This document shows, in pieces, positions 1 through 4,562 of a DNA stretch of 5,079 nucleotides. Below the pieces are notes generated by a model, which had not been told where the DNA came from, ran no database searches, and saw only the letters and a program-made list of their open reading frames with translations. The DNA comes from an uncultured Bacteroidota bacterium. Its GTDB lineage: Bacteria > Bacteroidota > Bacteroidia > Chitinophagales > Saprospiraceae. The translations under genes were made by a program, and so were the position numbers. The stretch covers positions 1 to 5,079 of the forward strand of contig CALEIL010000010.1 in NCBI GenBank assembly GCA_937876435.1, written 5' to 3'. Within the stretch, counting starts at the first letter, position 1. Every line of letters begins with the position of its first letter.

Positions 1-285
1 GCCGAGGACAAAACACTCCACCAACGATTTGATCCTCCTGCGCATACCGTCGATAAATTGACTGCCTATCCCAACCCCACTTCCTCCCGGCTGAAATTAA
101 AACTCCCTGCTCCTGGAATTTACCAATACCAAATCTTTGATTACGTGGGAAAAGTAGTGAAGCACGGATATGTGTCTTCAGGAGTAGACCTCGATCTGAG
201 CGGACACCCCAATGGGATCTACGTCGTTAAGGTGACGCGCGCTGATGGATGGAACGGGACAACCAGGATCGTACTCACCCCCTAA
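1..285 (+). CDS. T9SS type A sorting domain, C-terminal end of a secreted protein (5' partial)
   Basis: This is the last 94 codons of a larger protein whose start lies left of the window; the frame is open from base 1, so the internal ATG at 58 need not be a start. The visible part is a C-terminal sorting domain of the type IX secretion system. It has the hallmark A-Y-P-N-P-T-S motif, a beta-rich body (IYQYQIFDYVGKVV), the typical L-x-G-x-x-x-G-I-Y-V-V-K-V strand, and a short basic-hydrophobic end (R-I-V-L-T-P). In this family the domain takes the protein across the outer membrane and is then usually removed or exchanged for a surface anchor. The catalytic or binding part of the protein is outside the window, so its function cannot be stated. 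No clear terminator follows the stop codon. Confidence 0.88.
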   Translation, partial: AEDKTLHQRFDPPAHTVDKLTAYPNPTSSRLKLKLPAPGIYQYQIFDYVGKVVKHGYVSSGVDLDLSGHPNGIYVVKVTRADGWNGTTRIVLTP

Positions 286-421
286 CCTGAATTATTCACC
301 ACATAAAGTCAAACAACAGTGTATAGCTCTGATTGTCGGCATGATAACGATCCGAGCAAACCATATTCCAAAAGCTGACCATTAATCATTACCACTATCT
401 AGCAACCAAAAATACAGCACA

Positions 422-1378
422 ATGAACTTACTCGAAATCCTTTCCAGCAAACGTTTCTTCCTCACCGACGGAGGATTGGAATCTACCTTGATATTTCACC
501 GAGGAATCGAACTCCGGCATTTTTCAGCTTTTGAACTTCTCAACGATGCCAAAGGCCTGCAAACACTGGAAGAGTACTACATTCCCTATATGAACCTTTC
601 ATCGCGCTACGATGCGGGGTTTATCTTTGAAACTCCAACGTGGCGGGCGAACCCGGACTGGGGGGCTAAGCTCGGTTATTCCCGGGACGAACTCAGCGCG
701 ATCAATAAAAGCGCCGTTCAACTGGGTCGAAAAATGGTCCGGCAACATCGGAAAAACGACCAACCGATGCTGATCAGCGGGAATATCGGTCCACGAGGTG
801 ATGGCTATTTTCCGGATAACATTATGACACCGGTCGAAGCCCGATCATATCACTTTGACCAAATCCAGGCTTTTTCACTCGCCGATGCAGACCTGGTCAC
901 CGCATTGACGATCAATTACCTGGAAGAAGCCATCGGCATTGCCCAGGCAGCGAAGACCTTCCATATTCCGGTGGTGATTTCTTTTACCGTGGAAACGGAT
1001 GGTCGCTTACCCGACGGCAAAACACTAGAGGAGGTGATCGGACAAACGGATGAGGCTACGCAAGGATACCCGGCATTTTATATGATCAACTGCGCGCACC
1101 CGCGGCATTTTATTGATTCCCTTAGTTCGGGCCAGACCTGGACTTCCAGAATTCAAGGCATCCGGGCCAACGCATCGCTAAAGAGCCATGCCGAACTGGA
1201 CCAATCCGAATCACTGGACACGGGAGACAAAAACTTGCTATCTACCGGATATCAACAAATCACCGAACTGCTTCCCGAGATCCATGTGATAGGTGGGTGT
1301 TGCGGTACCGACCACAGCCACATCGACCAGATTTGCCAAACCCTGACAACGCATTTATCCAATCAATTTCATCACTAA
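422..1378 (+). CDS. Homocysteine S-methyltransferase family protein
   Basis: A 318-residue, full-length cytoplasmic enzyme of the homocysteine S-methyltransferase (Hcy-binding, Pfam PF02574) family. Such enzymes form a TIM barrel with a zinc that activates the thiol of homocysteine for methylation, usually from S-methylmethionine. Visible signatures are the N-terminal T-D-G-G-L-E-S (residues 15-21), G-N-I-G-P-R-G-D-G-Y (120-129), S-F-T-V-E-T-D-G-R-L-P-D-G (187-199), and the three zinc ligands Cys224 (in N-C-A-H-P) and Cys293/Cys294 (in G-G-C-C-G-T-D). All key residues are present and the length is normal. It has no signal peptide and no obvious Shine-Dalgarno site; the ATG at 422 puts T-D-G-G at the usual distance from the N-terminus. 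The next gene begins 12 or 48 nt after the stop on the same strand, so co-transcription is likely. The methyl donor and true acceptor are not determined by sequence; some relatives act on other thiols or selenols. Confidence 0.93.
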   Translation: MNLLEILSSKRFFLTDGGLESTLIFHRGIELRHFSAFELLNDAKGLQTLEEYYIPYMNLSSRYDAGFIFETPTWRANPDWGAKLGYSRDELSAINKSAVQLGRKMVRQHRKNDQPMLISGNIGPRGDGYFPDNIMTPVEARSYHFDQIQAFSLADADLVTALTINYLEEAIGIAQAAKTFHIPVVISFTVETDGRLPDGKTLEEVIGQTDEATQGYPAFYMINCAHPRHFIDSLSSGQTWTSRIQGIRANASLKSHAELDQSESLDTGDKNLLSTGYQQITELLPEIHVIGGCCGTDHSHIDQICQTLTTHLSNQFHH

Positions 1379-1426
1379 ATCTGTATTCCTATGAATGATT
1401 TTTTGTTCATCATCAATTTTCAAATT

Positions 1427-2284
1427 ATGAAAAAACTGCTCATTTTATTGTTTTTCCTACAGAACGTTTTGATCAGCAACGCCCAATGGGCCGACCTGGG
1501 GTTTCAAGAACGAAGCTTAAAGGTGGATGGCTATCGAATCCAGTACCAGGTCAAAGGCCAAGGCCCCGTCCTGTTGATGTTGCATGGTATAACCTTGACC
1601 GGCGATCAATGGATCCATTTTGCCGACGCCTATACCGATTCCAATACGGTCATCGTCCCCGACCTGCCAGGTCATGGTGGATCCACCCCATTGCCAGAAG
1701 AATATAGTTTTGGCCAAAATGCTGATCTGATGCTTCGATTTATGGATAAAATTGGAGCTGATACCATACAGGGAATTGGGCACAGCGCCGGAGGGATCAT
1801 CCTGCTCCATATGGGATATAAGCAACCGGAGCGACTCCAGTCCATAGCAATCATCAATGCCCCACACTATCTGGGAGCTACTGCTAGAGAAATCGCTCGC
1901 AACGACACCTGGGAAAATCTGGATGAACCCACCCGGCAGTGGTACCTGGAACTATATCAAGGGGATGTGAAAAAACTGAACCACATCTTTCGTCAGTACA
2001 ACGGGCTGGCGGAAAGCAAAGAGAAGTTAACACATGATCAACTCGCTCAGATCACCTCAAAGGTGTTGGTGGTGTGGGGCGAAAAAGACCCGGCATTCAC
2101 CATGGAACAGGCGTTGGAACTGTACCGGTCCTTGCCCCACGCCGCTTTGTTCATAATCCCCGAACAGGGACATACCCCTTTGTGGGAAGAGATGGGCGGG
2201 GATCCTGCGGCGGCCAAATACTTCATTCATAAAACCAAAACCTTCCTTCGCAACAAAGATATGGACCAGGTCAAATGGTTTTGA
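1427..2284 (+). CDS. Exported alpha/beta-fold hydrolase
   Basis: A 285-residue alpha/beta hydrolase with an N-terminal signal peptide. The upstream ATG at 1391 is in frame, but I prefer 1427. It gives a textbook signal sequence (MKK, hydrophobic LLILLFFLQNVLI, then S-N-A|Q cleavage near residue 19), while the longer start adds 12 residues before it. The mature protein is probably periplasmic; there is no lipobox Cys and no T9SS domain. Catalytic elements in order are the oxyanion-hole L-H-G (52-54), P-D-L-P-G-H-G-G-S (78-86), the nucleophile elbow G-H-S-A-G (118-122) with Ser120, the acid Asp221 in V-V-W-G-E-K-D-P, and His249 in E-Q-G-H-T-P. The triad is complete and the fold has normal length. 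The substrate is unknown: esters, lactones and C-C bonds are all cleaved by this superfamily. It follows the methyltransferase gene by 48 nt and ends 29 nt before a strong terminator, so it is the last gene of that unit. Confidence 0.93.
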   Translation: MKKLLILLFFLQNVLISNAQWADLGFQERSLKVDGYRIQYQVKGQGPVLLMLHGITLTGDQWIHFADAYTDSNTVIVPDLPGHGGSTPLPEEYSFGQNADLMLRFMDKIGADTIQGIGHSAGGIILLHMGYKQPERLQSIAIINAPHYLGATAREIARNDTWENLDEPTRQWYLELYQGDVKKLNHIFRQYNGLAESKEKLTHDQLAQITSKVLVVWGEKDPAFTMEQALELYRSLPHAALFIIPEQGHTPLWEEMGGDPAAAKYFIHKTKTFLRNKDMDQVKWF

Positions 2285-2313
2285 TTCCCGTGAACAAAAC
2301 TACCAGCTATCGA

Positions 2314-2353
2314 GCAACCCATCTGTCAGTCGGCACGATGGGTTGCCTTTTTT
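2314..2353 (+). terminator. Rho-independent terminator after the hydrolase gene
   Basis: A perfect 10-bp stem, GCAACCCATC at 2314-2323 pairing with GATGGGTTGC at 2337-2346, encloses a 13-nt loop. One C and then six T residues (2348-2353) follow. Further pairing of GCTATC (2306-2311) with GATAGC (2354-2359) could form around the T-run. The position 29 nt after the hydrolase stop codon fits the end of the methyltransferase-hydrolase transcript. No T-run follows the stem on the opposite strand, so it should work mainly for rightward transcription. Confidence 0.88.
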
Positions 2354-2387
2354 GATAGCCCAAGGGTGATGAAATTCCACCCAAGCG

Positions 2388-2448
2388 TCGATAGATTTTT
2401 GATTATATTTGGACAGGGTATGATACCTACTCTGTAAAAATCTATCGA
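2388..2448. repeat. Perfect 13-bp inverted repeat with 35-nt structured spacer
   Basis: TCGATAGATTTTT (2388-2400) is exactly the reverse complement of AAAAATCTATCGA (2436-2448). Inside the spacer are a smaller hairpin (GGTAT-G-ATACC, 2418-2428) and a flanking ACAG/CTGT pair (2413-2416, 2432-2435), so the whole 61 nt could fold as one long hairpin. A sequence matching the Bacteroidota -7 element (TATATTTG, 2404-2411) lies between the arms, but without a TTTG at the right distance upstream. It sits between the hydrolase terminator and the truncated DUF6265-like gene. It could be a paired operator, a leader structure, or a relic of a small mobile element; no T-run follows, so it is not a standard terminator. 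Confidence 0.7.
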
Positions 2449-2551
2449 TATGCATACCAGAGAACCTTTCACCGCACTTCAGTCTCCGTGCCAGCATTCA
2501 GCTGATGGTCAGAAACGAACATCCAAACGCATTTCAGCGATAAATTTGGGA

Positions 2552-2713
2552 ATGGTATCGAGCAGGTCCTTCAGTCTGTGGATTACTATGTGCCTGAGCG
2601 TATATTTGACCATGGGGATGCTGAACGCCCAATCCCAATTCCCCGATTTTCTGGTTGGAACATGGAAGATCGATGATCAGGAGGTTTACGAACATTGGGA
2701 TCAGGTACCCTGA
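2552..2713 (+). pseudogene. 5' fragment of an exported DUF6265-like protein
   Basis: This frame is open from 2450 to the stop at 2711-2713. I place the likely start at the ATG at 2552, because it begins a good signal peptide: V-S-S-R-S, hydrophobic FSLWITMCLSVYLTMGML, then N-A-Q|S, the usual Bacteroidota cleavage context. The longer start at 2450 would put 34 polar residues in front of it. The next residues (F-P-D-F-L-V-G-T-W-K-I-D-D-Q-E-V-Y-E-H-W-D-Q-V) look like the opening of DUF6265 domains, which begin with a phenylalanine, a G-x-W-K motif and a Y-E-x-W motif and normally run on for about 100 more residues. Here the frame ends two residues later, exactly where the opposite strand starts to encode kinase sequence. 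The fragment is therefore 3'-truncated and probably non-functional. The DUF6265 match is by recollection of the motif, not a search. Confidence 0.6.
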
Positions 2714-2723
2714 ATCGGTGGTA

Positions 2724-2737
2724 ATACCATATGGTAT
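2724..2737. repeat. 14-bp perfect palindrome inside the kinase fragment
   Basis: ATACCATATGGTAT reads the same on both strands. It falls in the codons for K-I-P-Y-G-I of the kinase, 11 bp from the point where kinase homology ends. A second, shorter dyad, TCAGG-TAC-CCTGA (2701-2713), spans that point itself. The palindrome may be a chance product of coding sequence; it is listed because of its place beside an apparent recombination junction. Confidence 0.5.
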
Positions 2738-3418
2738 CTTTCCTGACAGTAGGTGATAAAATGTGACGCCGAGCGAATACATATCCGTCCGCTCATCTAC
2801 TCGCTTGGGATCAAGCACCTGCTCCGGACTCATATAGATTAACGTACCCAGCGTTTGCCCAGTCTCGGTCATGGTGATATTTTCTTTTACCTTGGCGATA
2901 CCAAAGTCCAGGATTTTAATCGTCCCGTCACGGGTGAGGAAGAGATTGGCCGGTTTGATATCCCTATGGACAACACCTTGCTCGTGGGCGTATTGGAGAC
3001 CGGATACCGTTTGATCAAACCAATACCAAGCTGTTCTCTCATCGACTTTTCCCTGATTATTTAATACATCCGACAGACTTTTCCCCTCCAAATATTCCAT
3101 GATAATGACCGGACGCCCATCGATCTCCCCCAGGTCATACACTTCCCGGATATTGGGATGATGGAGCTTTACTGTGGTCTTGGCTTCGATGATAAACCGT
3201 TCTTTGACCATACTGCTCTCACTGTATTCCCTCTTCAATACTTTGACGGCCACCGGCCGTCCCAGGGAAGTCTCGGCGTAATATATATCCGCCATACAAT
3301 CAGTAATTCCATTACAACAAATAATATTGGTCATTGACCTACCAGTTTTGCCTTGGACAACCACGCACAAATATTATTAGACACAACACCACTTATAAGA
3401 CATTATATCATGCCTAAA

Positions 3419-3458
3419 TTTTTTTTGTAATTTTTTTATCTGTTTTTTTGGTATTTTT
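3419..3458. promoter_or_regulatory. Phased T-tracts, probable curved DNA upstream of promoter
   Basis: T-runs of 8, 7, 7 and 5 bases occupy 3419-3426, 3431-3437, 3443-3449 and 3454-3458. Their centres are about 11.5, 12 and 10 bp apart, close to one helical turn, the arrangement known to give intrinsic DNA curvature. The last two runs overlap the -33 region of the predicted promoter. The segment may raise promoter strength or bind nucleoid proteins; that role is inferred. Confidence 0.5.
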
Positions 3459-3477
3459 ACAAATAGTATTACATTTG
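3447..3477 (+). promoter_or_regulatory. Bacteroidota-type promoter (TTTG-N19-TACATTTG)
   Basis: TTTG at 3447-3450 and TACATTTG at 3470-3477 are separated by 19 nt. This matches the known Bacteroidota primary sigma-factor consensus of TTTG near -33 and TAnnTTTG near -7. Transcription would start near 3483-3486 and leave a leader of about 225 nt before the first AidA/PixA-like start at 3709. The leader carries the 37-codon ORF. This is the only place in the window where I found both elements properly spaced, and it points at the right-hand operon. Confidence 0.6.
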
Positions 3478-3564
3478 AGAATTGTCAACAACTTCACATA
3501 AGTTTAACGATCTCCGCCAAACAAAAACATCTCCTTAACTGAAGCTATTCTCGGTTAATACCAG

Positions 3565-3678
3565 ATGATTTTGAAGTTGCTAAAGAGTGACCAGGTGGTT
3601 TATGCCCAGTCGTGTCGGTTGCCGGCCGAACCGAATGAGGTAAAAATCAGTCGTGCGCGGCATAGATTATTAGACTAA
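3565..3678 (+). CDS. 37-residue ORF, possible remnant of a helix-turn-helix regulator
   Basis: A short ATG-to-TAA frame in the leader of the AidA/PixA-like operon. The end of its product, E-P-N-E-V-K-I-S-R-A-R-H-R-L-L-D, resembles the recognition helix and tail of sigma region 4 or LuxR-type domains (compare the general pattern N-T-V-K-x-x-x-x-R-A-R-x-x-L). The preceding Y-A-Q-S-C-R-L-P could be a damaged scaffold helix. The frame has a stop (TAA, 3556-3558) just upstream, so no longer protein is possible in this frame. It may be a decayed regulator gene, a leader peptide, or chance. I do not recognise it firmly. Confidence 0.25.
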   Translation: MILKLLKSDQVVYAQSCRLPAEPNEVKISRARHRLLD

Positions 3679-3708
3679 TGGATAGTGAAACACACCGTTC
3701 TAAGACTT

Positions 3709-4101
3709 ATGAGAACTATAAACATCCTGGTTATAGTGGACAGTGAAGGTGCGATCGCATCCGGAAATCTTAAAGAAAACACTTATATAGTGGACACGAA
3801 TGGTTATGTAGGATCCTGGAATGAAGGCACCTCCAGCCTTGTGACGGTCTGCCAGGACGGTCAACAATTAAGTTGGGGAATCACGAGTATCAATCCAGGC
3901 AATCAAACGGACATTATCGGTTTTTCAGGTCCATTAATCAATTCCAAGATCGCTCATCCCATAAAACAAGGCATCGAAGGGGTCGAGACCTGGCAGTCAA
4001 AAGTCCAGACCAGGGGGGATATTGGTGCGTACAAATACACCATAAACCTTTCCCTGGATGGTAAAAACATGAGTTTTGATGCCTATATAAAAGTAGTTTG
4101 A
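3709..4101 (+). CDS. AidA/PixA-like (inclusion body family) protein, copy 1
   Basis: A 130-residue protein without signal peptide, resembling the AidA/PixA family (Pfam PF12306), named after quorum-regulated AidA of Ralstonia and the PixA inclusion protein of Xenorhabdus. The opening M-R-T-I-N-I-L-V-I-V-D-S-E-G-A is a family-like start. A GTG at 3685 in the same frame would add eight residues, but the ATG at 3709 aligns residue for residue with the start of the neighbouring paralogue and is preferred. Conserved with that paralogue are V-D-x-E-G-A (10-15), Y-V-G-S (33-36), C-Q-D-G-Q (48-52) with Cys48, W56, N-P-G-N (62-65), G-F-S-G (71-74), K-Q-G (86-88) and the C-terminal L-S-x-D-G-K-x-M-x-F-D-x-Y (115-126). 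Identity between the two copies is about 47% by hand alignment without gaps. It is somewhat shorter than the classical members as I recall them. Its biochemical function is unknown. Confidence 0.82.
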   Translation: MRTINILVIVDSEGAIASGNLKENTYIVDTNGYVGSWNEGTSSLVTVCQDGQQLSWGITSINPGNQTDIIGFSGPLINSKIAHPIKQGIEGVETWQSKVQTRGDIGAYKYTINLSLDGKNMSFDAYIKVV

Positions 4102-4136
4102 AATCATAAAATAACCATAAATCAAATCTGTGAAAT

Positions 4137-4535
4137 ATGAAACAAATCGATGTTTTAATGGTGGTAGACACCGAAGGAGCCTTGGCCAGCAATGACCTGA
4201 CTTCCAACATTTATCTGATCGACACCAATAAATATGTCGGTTCCGGAAGTGAAGGACAAGCTGAATTGAGAACAGCGTGTCAGGATGGCCAGATAATCAA
4301 TTGGCGGGTCACCGGAGTGAATCCGGGAAATGATGTAGAAATTACTGGATTTTCGGGGCAAATGATTTCCGGCAATTTTCTCACTCCGGTAAAACAAGGG
4401 CTTCCCGGGGAAGAATATTGGGAAGGGCGCATAGAAGTGCAGGGCAAAGCCCAGACTGTCCAATACAATGCCACCCTTTCCATCGACGGAAAAGCGATGA
4501 CTTTTGATCCTTACCTAGTAGTGAGTACTGAATAA
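4137..4535 (+). CDS. AidA/PixA-like (inclusion body family) protein, copy 2
   Basis: A 132-residue cytoplasmic-looking protein, paralogous to the gene ending 35 nt upstream. It starts M-K-Q-I-D-V-L-M-V-V-D-T-E-G-A and keeps Y-V-G-S, C-Q-D-G-Q (48-52), W56, N-P-G-N (62-65), G-F-S-G (71-74), K-Q-G and L-S-I-D-G-K-A-M-T-F-D-P-Y near the end. It ends two residues later (T-E) than copy 1. The family is best known from crystalline or methionine-rich inclusions and quorum-regulated accumulation in other bacteria, but no enzymatic role is established. A tandem pair suggests duplication followed by divergence, perhaps to form a hetero-oligomer (inference). There is no Shine-Dalgarno site; an A/T-rich leader precedes the ATG, as usual in Bacteroidota. 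The next gene starts 27 nt after the stop, so the three genes are probably one operon. Confidence 0.85.
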   Translation: MKQIDVLMVVDTEGALASNDLTSNIYLIDTNKYVGSGSEGQAELRTACQDGQIINWRVTGVNPGNDVEITGFSGQMISGNFLTPVKQGLPGEEYWEGRIEVQGKAQTVQYNATLSIDGKAMTFDPYLVVSTE

Positions 4536-4562
4536 TTTCCATTACCCCTTAAACAACTCAAG

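Larger units (their letters stand above)
2534..3370 (-). pseudogene. Truncated Ser/Thr protein kinase (Hanks type), probably inactive
   Basis: A 278-residue ORF in which only about residues 26-221 (3295 down to about 2708) are kinase. Visible elements are M-A-D-I-Y-Y-A-E after the glycine loop, V-A-V-K with catalytic Lys43, the helix-C Glu62, the hinge M-E-Y-L-E-G (91-96), H-R-D-I-K-P-A-N (135-142), D-F-G-I-A-K (155-160), the activation segment to M-S-P-E-Q (180-184), and the helix-F Asp196 in R-T-D-M-Y-S-L-G. After K-I-P-Y-G-I-T-T-D-S the homology ends; residues 222-278 are simply antisense of the DUF6265-like fragment, so the end of the C-lobe (helices G-I) is missing. At the N-terminus the G-x-G-G loop reads G-I-T-D-C and has lost its glycines. 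The start is uncertain: ATG at 3370 or at 3334. Intact family members are usually followed by further signalling domains. Known kinases of this type phosphorylate Ser/Thr in regulatory proteins; this copy is likely dead. Confidence 0.8.
3371..3708. other. Long intergenic stretch between kinase fragment and AidA/PixA-like operon
   Basis: This 338-nt stretch lies upstream of both the leftward kinase fragment and the rightward operon. The left half is very A/T-rich, with four spaced T-runs (3419-3458), and holds the predicted rightward promoter (3447-3477). The right half is more G/C-rich. It contains a 37-codon ORF (3565-3678), a small dyad TCGGTT/AACCGA (3615-3620 with 3629-3634) and an 8-bp direct repeat CAGTCGTG (3607-3614 and 3648-3655). 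No exact leftward TAnnTTTG element was found for the kinase; the nearest candidates have one extra base between TA and TTTG. Confidence 0.6.

Noticed and set aside
286..421. Promoter for the methyltransferase gene
   Set aside because: No TAnnTTTG or TTTG pair is visible in this gap, so no promoter can be supported, although one must exist here or upstream.
1391..1426. ATG at 1391 as the start of the alpha/beta hydrolase
   Set aside because: It would place 12 residues before an otherwise ideal signal peptide beginning at 1427.
1517..1867. Leftward ORF of 116 codons opposite the hydrolase gene, and a smaller one at 1672-1857
   Set aside because: They are antisense of a well-supported alpha/beta hydrolase with a complete catalytic triad; the products show no domain-like pattern.
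2300..2497. Leftward 65-codon ORF after the hydrolase gene
   Set aside because: It runs through the terminator hairpin and the inverted repeat, has no recognisable motif, and is best explained as chance.
2541..2548. TAAATTTG as a -7 promoter element just before the DUF6265-like start
   Set aside because: There is no TTTG at the right distance upstream, and the start codon would lie only a few bases downstream of the predicted -7 element.
2855..3064. Rightward 69-codon ORF opposite the kinase
   Set aside because: It is antisense of conserved kinase motifs (HRD, DFG region) and is a shadow.
3419..3458. T-runs as a rho-independent terminator
   Set aside because: No G/C-rich stem precedes the runs and no gene ends just upstream; phased curvature fits better.
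3685..3708. GTG start at 3685 for the first AidA/PixA-like gene
   Set aside because: The extra eight residues have no counterpart in the paralogue; the ATG at 3709 aligns exactly with the paralogue's first Met.
3938..4483. Leftward ORFs opposite the two AidA/PixA-like genes
   Set aside because: Both rightward paralogues are supported by mutual similarity, and the antisense products carry no domain signature.
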